Below are positions 9,199 through 17,971 of a stretch of 32,973 nt of DNA, one piece after another. Numbering within the stretch: position 1 is the first letter of the stretch; each line of letters begins with the position of its first letter. The stretch lies in the NCBI GenBank assembly GCA_028282025.1, contig JANQIT010000324.1, positions 1-32,973 of the forward strand. Direction: 5' to 3'. The position numbers and the translations under genes were made by a program. Source of the DNA: Hwanghaeella sp. (lineage in GTDB: Bacteria > Pseudomonadota > Alphaproteobacteria > UBA8366 > Aestuariispiraceae). The notes beneath the pieces were generated by a model, which was not told the origin of the DNA, made no database searches, and saw only the letters and a list, made by a program, of their open reading frames with translations.

Positions 9199-10962
9199 AT
9201 GAAAATGCAAAAGGCCGTGAAGGTCTCGCCGACATCACGTCTGATTGCCCCGGTTCGAGGGCGGCTGCGGCTGGCCTGCGCGATCCATGCGGTCGGCTCG
9301 GCTGCCGGTGTCGCCCCCTTCATTGCGGTAGCGGAATTGGGGCGGGCCCTGCTTGCCGATGGAGAAGGCAGTCCCTTGGCTGCGTGGTGGGCCGCCGGAC
9401 TCGCCGCCGCCGCATTGGCGGTGCGGCTCGTCTGTCTTATGGCTTCCAGCGGACTAACGCACCTTGCCGACCTCGACCTTCAATTGGATCTGCGCCGGCG
9501 TATCGCCGCCCGCTTGTCGAAAGTGCCGCTCGGTTGGTTCGATACTCATGCCGCTGGGGCGGTGAAGAAGATCCTTCAGGATGATGTCGCCGTCCTGCAC
9601 CACATGGTCGGGCATGCCTACACAAACATGATCGGCGCCGTCGTCACACCGCTTGTGTCACTTGGTTATCTCATCTGGATCGATTGGAGATTGGCGGCTG
9701 CGGCCACAGGGCCGCTTATGCTCGGTGTTTGCCTCTATGCGTTCCAGTTTCGCGGCTACGGTGCGAAAATGGACGCCTACAATGCGGCGCTCGGCGACGT
9801 GAATACGGCTGCGGTTGAGTTTGTGCAGGGCATTGCCGTGATCAAGACCTTCGGTCAGGCGCATCGGGCCTACGGACGTTTCCTCAATAGCGCCGGCGCT
9901 TTTGTCGAACATTTTTGGAATTGGGTGCGTGGGTTGCTGGCGGTGTCGGCAGCGTCGGAAATCGCGCTCTCGCCGCTATTTTCTGTCCTGATAGCGATGT
10001 CGGCGGGGCTGGTATTTGTCGTTGCAGGTTGGGCGGGGCCTGCTGAAATTCTCGCCGTAATCGTGCTTGCGCCGGCGCTGACTGCGCCGTTCCTGACGCT
10101 CGCCTTTGCTCAGAACGAGATGATGCTGGCCAAGGACGCGGCGATGCGGATCGCCGGCCTTTTGGATACGCCCGGCCTTTCCGACTCGGCGCATCCGGAC
10201 ACGCCTGCGGGCAGCCGCGTTGTCTTCGAACAGGTTGGATTTTCGTATGACGGCGAGACGGAGGTGCTCAAAGACATCGATCTTGTCCTGGAGCCGGGAA
10301 CCGTAACGGCACTGGTGGGGGTGTCCGGGTCGGGCAAATCGACCCTGGCGCGTCTCTTGCCTCGGTTCCAGGATGTCGACGCCGGACGCATTACCGTCGG
10401 TGGGATGCCAATCGACGCAATAGCGCAGAGAACATTGTATCGTCACGTCAGCTTTGTGTTTCAGCACGTTCAGTTGCTGCGCATCTCAATCGCGGAGAAC
10501 ATCGCGCTCGGCCGACCCTGCGCGTCCGAGGAAGAGATTGAGGCCGCCGCCCGCGCTGCGCAGATCCATGAACGCATCCTGGCCTTGCCGCATGGATACC
10601 AATCGATAGCCGGGGAAGACGCGCGCCTGTCCGGCGGGGAGGCGCAGCGCGTCTCCATAGCGCGCGCTATTCTCGCCGATGCGCCTATTCTCGTTCTCGA
10701 TGAAGCGACCGCTTTTGCCGATCCGGACAGCGAAGCAGCGATCCAGCAGGCGCTCGCCCCGCTTATGGCCGGGCGCACGCTTCTGGTGATTGCCCACCGT
10801 CTGAACACGGTAACCGGCGCGGATCAGATTTGCGTCATGGAAGAAGGCCGCATCGTCGAACGCGGCAGACACCAGAGTTTACTGGCCCAAGGCGGCCTGT
10901 ATGGCCGGCTTTGGGCAGCGAGTGAAGCTGTCCAGGCCGCACCGGAGGAGACGGTACCATGA
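9199..10962 (+). CDS. ABC transporter, fused TMD-NBD half transporter (YbtP/IrtA-like)
   Basis: Walker A 'GVSGSGKST', signature 'LSGGEAQRVSIARAI', Walker B 'ILVLDEAT'; N-terminal exporter-fold membrane domain. Confidence 0.92.
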   Translation: MKMQKAVKVSPTSRLIAPVRGRLRLACAIHAVGSAAGVAPFIAVAELGRALLADGEGSPLAAWWAAGLAAAALAVRLVCLMASSGLTHLADLDLQLDLRRRIAARLSKVPLGWFDTHAAGAVKKILQDDVAVLHHMVGHAYTNMIGAVVTPLVSLGYLIWIDWRLAAAATGPLMLGVCLYAFQFRGYGAKMDAYNAALGDVNTAAVEFVQGIAVIKTFGQAHRAYGRFLNSAGAFVEHFWNWVRGLLAVSAASEIALSPLFSVLIAMSAGLVFVVAGWAGPAEILAVIVLAPALTAPFLTLAFAQNEMMLAKDAAMRIAGLLDTPGLSDSAHPDTPAGSRVVFEQVGFSYDGETEVLKDIDLVLEPGTVTALVGVSGSGKSTLARLLPRFQDVDAGRITVGGMPIDAIAQRTLYRHVSFVFQHVQLLRISIAENIALGRPCASEEEIEAAARAAQIHERILALPHGYQSIAGEDARLSGGEAQRVSIARAILADAPILVLDEATAFADPDSEAAIQQALAPLMAGRTLLVIAHRLNTVTGADQICVMEEGRIVERGRHQSLLAQGGLYGRLWAASEAVQAAPEETVP

Positions 10963-12701
10963 TCGGCGCTCTGTATTCCATCGCCGGGCCGGAAGTACAG
11001 GCACGGCTGCGTGGCAATCTCATCGGGCTCATTGCCGAAGCGTTCCTTACCGGCGTGGGTTTTGTTTTGCTGGTCCCATTCCTTCGCGCGCTGCTGAACG
11101 GCGAGACGGAAAGAGCCGCAACGTGGCTTGCGGCGGGGACAGGCGTGTTCGTGCTGTATGCCGGGACGCGCTATCGCACCCAGCTCGCCGGCTATCGGGC
11201 TGCAATCAGTCTTGCACGGGCCCTCTTTGCGCGCTTGGGCGACCACATCGTGCGTCTGCCGTTGGGGTGGTTCGGGCCGGGGCGCGTCGGGCGGCTTGGT
11301 CGTCTCACCAGCCAGGGCGTGATCGATGTCATGGGCGTTCCCGCCCATCTTATGCGCCCGCTGGTCTCGGCACTCATCACGCCGGCGACGGTTATCGTCT
11401 TCATGTTTGTTTTCGATTGGCGACTGGCGCTCGCCGCGCTGGTCACAACACCGGTCGCCCTGCTCACTTATCGTTGGTCGGGAGATCTTGTTCAACGTAC
11501 GGAAAGGCGTGTCGACGCCGCCGCCGCGGAAGCGGCCGGGCGCGTCGTCGAGTTCGCGCAAGCGCAAGCGGTACTGCGCGCCTTCGGTCAAGGAGAGATC
11601 GGTTTTCGGCAACTCGATGCGGCTCTGATTGAACAGCACGCTGCCGGTCGGGCGCAACTGCGGACCGCCGCACCGGGACTGGCGAGCTTCGTATTGGTCG
11701 TTCAACTGGCCTTTACCGTGATCGTGCTGTTCGGCCTCAACCTCGTCCTTGGCGGGGAGATCGAAGTCGCCGAACTCATCGCGTTACTCGTGCTCTCCGT
11801 GCGTTATGTGGAGCCGTTGATCGGCGCGGCCGATTTGGAAGGGACGTTGCGCATCTCCCGCAACAGCCTTGCACGGATGGACGCGTTACTCGCAACAAAA
11901 CCGCTCCCGGAACCGCAAGGGGCTAAGGCGATCCAGGGTACGGAGATTACCTTCGCGCGAGTTGGGTTCGCATATGACGGCACGCCGCTCCTGCGCGATG
12001 TCAGTTTTACCGCGCCCGCGCGCGCTATAACGGCAATCGTCGGCGTATCGGGCTCCGGTAAAACAACGCTTTTGCGCCTCATCGCGCGGTTTTGGGATGT
12101 CGATACCGGCGCCGTACTGATCGGCGGCGCGGATGTGCGCGATGTAACTACCGCAGACCTGATGGCCCATGTCTCCGTTGTCTTTCAGGATGTCTATCTG
12201 TTCGACGGCTCCATCGCCGACAATATCCGGGTCGGCCGCCCAGGCGCATCGGACGCTGAAATCGCCGACGCCGCGCGGATGGCGCGTGTCGATGAGATTG
12301 CGGCGCGGATGCCCGGCGGTCTCAACGCGGGTGTCGGTGAAGCCGGTGGACGCCTCTCTGGTGGCGAACGCCAACGCATCTCTATAGCCCGCGCGATCCT
12401 CAAGGACGCCCCTATCGTCTTGCTCGATGAGGCGACCTCCGCGCTTGACCCCATCAACGAAGCGGCGATCCAGGATGCGCTCCGGGCGCTGACTCGCGGT
12501 AAGACGCTGATTACCGTCGCGCACTGGTTACAGACAGTCCGGTCGGCCGATCGGATCCTTGTGCTGGACGAGGGGCGAATTGTCGAAAGCGGAAGTCATG
12601 ACGAACTTATAACCGCTGGAAGGCGCTACGCCGCATTCTGGAAAAAGCGCGCGCGCGCCGCAGGTTGGCGTATCGACGGACACGGTGAAGGGGCGTCATG
12701 A
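10959..12701 (+). CDS. ABC transporter, fused TMD-NBD half transporter (YbtQ/IrtB-like)
   Basis: Walker A 'GVSGSGKTT', signature 'LSGGERQRISIARAI', Walker B 'IVLLDEATSALD'; ATGA overlap with the previous gene. Confidence 0.92.
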   Translation: MIGALYSIAGPEVQARLRGNLIGLIAEAFLTGVGFVLLVPFLRALLNGETERAATWLAAGTGVFVLYAGTRYRTQLAGYRAAISLARALFARLGDHIVRLPLGWFGPGRVGRLGRLTSQGVIDVMGVPAHLMRPLVSALITPATVIVFMFVFDWRLALAALVTTPVALLTYRWSGDLVQRTERRVDAAAAEAAGRVVEFAQAQAVLRAFGQGEIGFRQLDAALIEQHAAGRAQLRTAAPGLASFVLVVQLAFTVIVLFGLNLVLGGEIEVAELIALLVLSVRYVEPLIGAADLEGTLRISRNSLARMDALLATKPLPEPQGAKAIQGTEITFARVGFAYDGTPLLRDVSFTAPARAITAIVGVSGSGKTTLLRLIARFWDVDTGAVLIGGADVRDVTTADLMAHVSVVFQDVYLFDGSIADNIRVGRPGASDAEIADAARMARVDEIAARMPGGLNAGVGEAGGRLSGGERQRISIARAILKDAPIVLLDEATSALDPINEAAIQDALRALTRGKTLITVAHWLQTVRSADRILVLDEGRIVESGSHDELITAGRRYAAFWKKRARAAGWRIDGHGEGAS

Positions 12702-13441
12702 TGAAGGATGCGTCCGATCGACCCGTTCAGGATGACACAAAGCCGGCGCAGGGCGACACCCGATGGTTGCGATTGGCGGTACGCATCGTCTTGGGCTTGA
12801 TCGGTCTCGGCTTGGTCGGACTTGCGGTTTTGCGCTGGGAAGCCAACGGTTGGCACTCGCTCGTCTGGCTCACCGGCATGGCGGTCATGGCCATTATCCG
12901 GATTCCTTACGCCAGCCGCGCCGCGGGCAAGCCGGTTGCTGAAAGGCGCGCCGTCATCACCGAACGAATACTGTTGGCGTCAGTGATGCTCGGCGGCACG
13001 GTTTTGCCGCTTGTCCACCTCGCAACGGGCGTATTCGACTTTGCCAACTATGCCTCACCGGACTGGGCGGCGATGGTCGGCGCATGCCTTCTCATACCCG
13101 CTTTCTGGCTATTCTGGCGCTCCCACGCCGACCTCGGCGGCAACTGGAGTGTGACCACCGAACTACGTGAGCAGCATGAATTGGTTACAGCCGGCGTCTA
13201 TAGCCGCATCCGTCATCCTATGTATGCAGCGATCTGGCTAATCTTTCTTACCCAGCCGCTTCTCGTGCAGAACTGGGTCGCTGGACTGGCGGGCCCGACA
13301 TCTTTTGCGGCGATGTACGCTATCCGTATTCGCTATGAAGAGGCGATGATGTGCGCTCAGTTCGGCGGCGCGTATGAAGACTATGTCCGGCGCACAGGCC
13401 GCCTCTGGCCGAGCATACGCTTTGGCGCGCGTACTTTCTGA
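12698..13441 (+). CDS. Isoprenylcysteine carboxyl methyltransferase (ICMT)-like integral membrane protein
   Basis: Multi-TM; 'GGNWSVTTELREQHELVTAGVYSRIRHPMYAAIWLIF' and C-terminal 'RIRYEEAMMCAQFGGAYEDYVRRTGRLWP'; ATGA overlap with the ABC gene. Confidence 0.85.
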   Translation: MMKDASDRPVQDDTKPAQGDTRWLRLAVRIVLGLIGLGLVGLAVLRWEANGWHSLVWLTGMAVMAIIRIPYASRAAGKPVAERRAVITERILLASVMLGGTVLPLVHLATGVFDFANYASPDWAAMVGACLLIPAFWLFWRSHADLGGNWSVTTELREQHELVTAGVYSRIRHPMYAAIWLIFLTQPLLVQNWVAGLAGPTSFAAMYAIRIRYEEAMMCAQFGGAYEDYVRRTGRLWPSIRFGARTF

Positions 13442-13828
13442 CCGGACGATTTTGAAAACGGGTAGATTTGCCATTTCGCCGGCATGTCTCGGCCGTATCG
13501 GTCATTGTCGCCGTGGCCGGTTTGTCCATGATGCGGTCCGTCGCCCTCTCGGTTCCGGGGCTTAGAGTCCACAAACGCAGCGAAGAGAAGTAGCCGCCGG
13601 CCGGAAAGGGGCTCGGAGTGCTGGGGGGTGTTCCGCGGGCCGATTGACGGGGCAGGGTTAACCTGCGATCTCACTTCGCATGACTGACCGGCCGCCGCCT
13701 GGTGAAACTACCGCCTCGGCCCTAGTCGGTCGGAAATTATTTATGCCTAGTCCGTGCGGAAGAGTGCAAACCGCCGCTGACAAAGTTGCAAACCGAATTG
13801 CGTAACACCACCTAAGTTATTGATTTTA

Positions 13829-13876
13829 TGGTGGGCTGTATAGGATTCGAACCTATGACCCGCTGATTAAGAGTCA
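13829..13876 (-). repeat. attL: displaced 3' segment of tRNA-Lys
   Basis: TGGTGGGCTGTATAGGATTCGAACCTATGACCCGCTGATTAAGAGTCA, identical to 24163-24210. Confidence 0.95.
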
Positions 13877-14004
13877 CTTTTTTGTAATTATCTTACAATG
13901 CGCTAACTTTCGCGAAAATAACGTAAATAGTTGTTATGTATATAAAAAGAAGCTTCCTCTTTACGCTCACCTTTACATCTAATACGCTCAAATTCGTTTC
14001 TTGG

Positions 14005-14025
14005 TGCTTACCTATTGCTTACCCG
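14005..14025 (+). repeat. Candidate integrase arm-type site pair (left)
   Basis: TGCTTACCTATTGCTTACCCG, exact 21-bp match to 24096-24116; a related pair lies at 14095-14114 (TGCTTACCCGAATGCTTACC). Confidence 0.65.
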
Positions 14026-14160
14026 AATGCTGAAAATCGGCCTTGCTGATAATGCGCTGAATAGGGTTAGTCGAGAGAGCGCCACAACAAGCCCTGCTTA
14101 CCCGAATGCTTACCTGACAATGGTAGCGCCGATTCCTGGGGAGGTCAGCGGCGCTAAAGT

Positions 14161-14547
14161 TTGAGGAGGAGGGGACGTACCTTGGGAACGCATTTAAGGA
14201 AATGGGCGGGTTGGTATGTGTCGTTATTGCTCTTGTTGGCACTCCTTATCACAAACGCTTTCTGGCTGTACGCGGTCTTGAGCCAAGCCGTGGGTTTGGA
14301 TCACCAAGCCAGATATCGTGAGAACTTAATGAATGATCGCGCGGCATTGATAACGGCGATCACGCATGACTTCCGCACAAAGACGATAGATCAGGCTCAG
14401 GCCCTCTTGGATGACCCAGTGAGGAAGACAGAGAACGGCGATGAGATGCTGTCAGCGGATCAGGTGGTCTTTTGGTACCGTGACGGGCGCTTGCATCATA
14501 TCGAAGACCTAGCCTCTCGCCCTTTCGCGACGTTCGAAATGGAGTGA
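14161..14547 (+). CDS. Small single-TM membrane protein, hypothetical (TTG start)
   Basis: 'GWYVSLLLLLALLITNAFWLYAVL' TM helix; ends 6 nt before the integrase ORF. Confidence 0.5.
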   Translation: MRRRGRTLGTHLRKWAGWYVSLLLLLALLITNAFWLYAVLSQAVGLDHQARYRENLMNDRAALITAITHDFRTKTIDQAQALLDDPVRKTENGDEMLSADQVVFWYRDGRLHHIEDLASRPFATFEME

Positions 14548-14553
14548 GGACGG

Positions 14554-15693
14554 ATGCCGAAACTCACCAAGCGATTTGTCGATATAGTCCGGCCTGCCGA
14601 GAAGGATGTCTTTCACTGGGATGATGACATTCCGGGTTTTGGATTGCGTGTCAAACCGTCAGGGGTGAAGAGCTACCTTGTACAGTACCGACAGGGGAAA
14701 CGGTCCAGGCGCATGACGTTGGGGCGGCACGGCGTCATCACAGCCGACGAAGCCCGCAAGCTCGCCAAGAAGGAACTCGGGGCCGTAGCACACGGCAAAG
14801 ACCCGGCTCAGGAGCGTGCAGACGACCGGCAAGCACCAACTGTAGGAGAGTTGGCCGCCGACTACATGGAGCGCCACGCGCGGCCCAATAAGCGCCCCTC
14901 GTCGATCCGTAACGACCGGCAGATGTTGGACAACCAGATCCTTCCCAAACTGGGCGCACAGAAGGTTGCCGATGTGACACGGCGCGATGTGGAGTCGATC
15001 TTCCTTGGCCTGTCCAAAACGCCATACCGGGCCAACCGGGTTCGCGCACTGCTGTCGAAGATGTTCTCCCTCGCCGTTCAGTGGGGCTGGCGCGCCGACA
15101 ACCCGGTTCTTGGCCTCCCCAAGTATCAAGAGGAAATGCGGGAGCGTTGGCTTCGGCAAGAGGAACTGGATCGGCTATTCGAGGCCCTCGATAAGCACCC
15201 AAATCAGAAATGCGCCAACATCGTCCGCTTGCTCGTCCTGACCGGTGCACGGAAGAGCGAAGTCCTAAAAATGACATGGGACCAAGTGGACCTTGACCGT
15301 GGCGTCTGGACTAAACCCTCGCATCTTACAAAACAGAAAAAGAACCAGCATTTCCCACTGTCGGATGCAGCGATGCAGATCTTGGCCAGCATAGATGCCG
15401 CACGGGGGGATCGCAGCGCCTACGTCTTTCCTAGTCGCCTCTCAGCGGATGAGCCGACACAAGACATCAAACGTTTCTGGCAGGAGATACAGCGCGACGC
15501 CGATCTAACCGATGTTCGAATGCACGATCTTCGTCACACCTTCGCATCACATCTTGTGTCGAGCGGTACTAGCGAGGCTATCGTCGGGCGTCTATTGGGG
15601 CACACGCAACCTCAAACCACGCGGCGTTATGCACACTTGGCCGACGATCCGCTAAGGGAAGCAGCGAACAGGTTCGGCCGTACTGCTGGTTGA
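14554..15693 (+). CDS. int: Tyrosine-type site-specific integrase (P4-like, N-terminal DUF4102)
   Basis: DUF4102 'DIPGFGLRVKPSGVKSYLVQYRQGKRSRRMTLG'; catalytic 'TGARKSEVL', 'HDLRHTFASHLVSSG', 'LLGHTQPQTTRRYAHL'. Confidence 0.95.
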   Translation: MPKLTKRFVDIVRPAEKDVFHWDDDIPGFGLRVKPSGVKSYLVQYRQGKRSRRMTLGRHGVITADEARKLAKKELGAVAHGKDPAQERADDRQAPTVGELAADYMERHARPNKRPSSIRNDRQMLDNQILPKLGAQKVADVTRRDVESIFLGLSKTPYRANRVRALLSKMFSLAVQWGWRADNPVLGLPKYQEEMRERWLRQEELDRLFEALDKHPNQKCANIVRLLVLTGARKSEVLKMTWDQVDLDRGVWTKPSHLTKQKKNQHFPLSDAAMQILASIDAARGDRSAYVFPSRLSADEPTQDIKRFWQEIQRDADLTDVRMHDLRHTFASHLVSSGTSEAIVGRLLGHTQPQTTRRYAHLADDPLREAANRFGRTAG

Positions 15694-15849
15694 AGGTTGG
15701 CCAGATCGAAGAATGCAGGCGCAAGAGTTTGGATACATACCAAGCCGGACAATACGCTTCCGTCGAGGAGCAATTCACTCGCTTGTCTTGTTTGGATCTT
15801 GACTTTTACTACCATGTCGGGATTTGGTTTCGCTGGGAGTGCGTCCAAA

Positions 15850-16428
15850 ATGCCGAAAGTGATTTACGTTACCGGTGCGCCAGCAGCAGGCAAGAGCTCA
15901 ACGCTCAGCCAAATTTCTGCCCGCATACCAACCGTCAGCGTTTGGGAGTATGGTGAAAAACTCACAGAGCATGTGGCGCAAAAAAGTTCGAGCCAACTCA
16001 ACCAGACCGACCTTCGTTCGCAATCTTCACAAGTCGTGACGACGAAAGATGTTGCTGAAGTAGATGCAGCGCTTCTTGCGTTTGTCGAAAACGAACGAGC
16101 CCGAAAACACATTCTAGTCGACAGCCACCCAGTCACAAAAGAGTCCTACGGTTTTCGGGTGACGCCATTTTCACTTCACCAGTTTTCGTCCCTACGACCG
16201 GATGAAATCTGGATGCTATTTGTCTGTCCCCAAACAACAAGACAGCGGATCGAAAATGACCCAGGTGGGCGTCCAATGGTCACTGAAGAAGAGGCTCGGA
16301 CCCATACACTAATCCAGGCATCAGTTGCAGCAACGTATGGGATGTCCACCGGGTGTCCGATTTACATGTTCGACACCTCATGTCCTCAGGAAGAGTTGGT
16401 AGAGCGCCTAATTGGGCGACTCACATGA
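15850..16428 (+). CDS. P-loop kinase resembling archaeal-type adenylate kinase (AdkA) (ORF opens at 15697)
   Basis: Walker A 'VTGAPAAGKSS'; 'LVDSHPVTKESYGFRVTPFSLHQFSSLRPDEIWMLFV...RQRIENDPGGRPMVTEEEARTHTLIQASVAATYGMSTGCPIYMF' parallels the AdkA C-terminal architecture. Confidence 0.7.
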   Translation: MPKVIYVTGAPAAGKSSTLSQISARIPTVSVWEYGEKLTEHVAQKSSSQLNQTDLRSQSSQVVTTKDVAEVDAALLAFVENERARKHILVDSHPVTKESYGFRVTPFSLHQFSSLRPDEIWMLFVCPQTTRQRIENDPGGRPMVTEEEARTHTLIQASVAATYGMSTGCPIYMFDTSCPQEELVERLIGRLT

Positions 16429-17348
16429 ATAAGGTATCGGACAAGGCAAGAAGAATGAAAAGCCCCGAAAGCCCAAAATCTGTTGGTAGACAGGAAAGTG
16501 GTGCAGCGAGAGCAGAGAGCCGCAGGGTAGATCTGCGAAAAGCCATAAACGCTGTCTCCGACGTAGTTCAAAATAGGCCTCGGCCCCTCAGAGTCTTCGA
16601 TCAGATACACATGAAGACTGGAGATATGGTCTTACAGAGTGAGATGATTGCTGACTGGGCCGACGGGAAGCGGTTGGCTTTTATTGGTGATGGAGATGCG
16701 ATCAGCGTTTGCGTAGCTTATCTCCACGCTCGAGAGGTGCTTACGTTTGGCCCGTCCCTAATCACAGTATTCGATTTCGACGAACGGACAGTTGAGGCTG
16801 TCAAGAATTTTGCTGACCGGGAAGGTATTACGAAACTGGATGCACAACTCTACAACGTTCTTGATGCTTTCCCGGAGATGGGACGCTTTGATTGTTTCTA
16901 TACCAATCCCCCTTGGGGAGCTTCAAACAACGGAGAGAGTGTAAACGTGTTCGTAGAACGCGGCATAGAGGCGACAGGCCATATGGGGGAAGGCGTTGTT
17001 GTAATTGCGGATGATGACGAACTTGATTGGCCAAAACAGGTTCTAGCAAATGTGCAAGGATTTGCAGCGGGGCATGGGTTCTATGTTTCTCGTATGCAGC
17101 GAAAGATTCACGAATATCATCTTGACGATGCACCGGAGCTGAGGTCGTGCAATTTGTATCTTGCTGCACTACCGGACAACCGCGTTCCCGCATCGAGTGT
17201 GCCAATTACGGATGCACAGCGTCTCGAGAACTTCTATGGTCTGTCGCAAAATCCGAGGGTTCGGTATGTCCTTGCTCGGCGGCGATTGGACTATGGTGTC
17301 GCGCATGAAGACGAGTACGAGCTGGAGTATTTAGAAGATGACGACTAA
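16425..17348 (+). CDS. BpsA/DUF43-like Rossmann-fold enzyme (SAM- or dcSAM-dependent) with NPPWG motif (ORF opens at 16353)
   Basis: 'LAFIGDGDAISVCVAYL', 'ITVFDFDERTVEAVKNFADREGI', 'FDCFYTNPPWGASNNGESVNVFVERGIEAT'; ATGA overlap with the upstream gene. Confidence 0.65.
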   Translation: MNKVSDKARRMKSPESPKSVGRQESGAARAESRRVDLRKAINAVSDVVQNRPRPLRVFDQIHMKTGDMVLQSEMIADWADGKRLAFIGDGDAISVCVAYLHAREVLTFGPSLITVFDFDERTVEAVKNFADREGITKLDAQLYNVLDAFPEMGRFDCFYTNPPWGASNNGESVNVFVERGIEATGHMGEGVVVIADDDELDWPKQVLANVQGFAAGHGFYVSRMQRKIHEYHLDDAPELRSCNLYLAALPDNRVPASSVPITDAQRLENFYGLSQNPRVRYVLARRRLDYGVAHEDEYELEYLEDDD

Positions 17349-17922
17349 TGAAATAATAAGACCTGGCGCTGGTGTGCTTTTCATGAAAGTGGGTACCCAT
17401 GCAAATGAGAGTCTCGCAGACATAATCGAGCGTAAGAAAGAAGAGATCGATAGTACTGGATTTGGGATGTGGGGCTATGGTGGGAACACTTGTCATCCAG
17501 GGTCGATGGTTCAGCCATTTGCTCGAAGCTTCGCGGAACGAGATCAATCCATTTATCTGTGTATGGAAGAAATCGAGTCCAAGCATTTTGCCAGTGGCGT
17601 TGCGGCCGAATACTCTGTTGACGGCGAAACTTGGGAAGAAATACCGGATACAGTTGAGGTTAGAGGTTCGCGCTATGCATTGGTTGTCGATGAGTTACAC
17701 GAGCAACACTTCATGCTGCCACTGGAGAAAACACGAGTTCCAGTAGGCCCGAGTACGGGCCGGCTCGGGAGCCGTTACATTAAAGGGCAAGTAGACAAAG
17801 CTTGTTTGGAGATCCTCGACGAACCTGAGCGGTCAAATGAAGAAGATCAACGCGAAGTCGAGATCCACCTCGTTTCTAGATTGAGAGATCCTTATGCGGT
17901 GTTTCTGAGAGGCGAAAGGTGA
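17338..17922 (+). CDS. Conserved-looking hypothetical protein, 'SL..II.RK..E...WG.GGN' family
   Basis: 194-aa ORF overlapping the upstream stop by 11 bp; motif shared with the 20445-21194 product. Confidence 0.6.
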   Translation: MTTNEIIRPGAGVLFMKVGTHANESLADIIERKKEEIDSTGFGMWGYGGNTCHPGSMVQPFARSFAERDQSIYLCMEEIESKHFASGVAAEYSVDGETWEEIPDTVEVRGSRYALVVDELHEQHFMLPLEKTRVPVGPSTGRLGSRYIKGQVDKACLEILDEPERSNEEDQREVEIHLVSRLRDPYAVFLRGER

Positions 17923-17971
17923 AGTGGCCGCTGGAATGGGACCAGTTACGCCCGCTTTCCACATGCTATAG

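Noticed and set aside
13766-13797. Two TGCAAACCG copies left of attL
   Set aside because: Only two short copies outside the element; plausible by chance and no associated gene context.
14005-14114. Short repeats considered as a CRISPR-like array
   Set aside because: Units are 8 bp with 11-12 bp spacing and only a few copies; no cas genes; fits integrase arm sites better.
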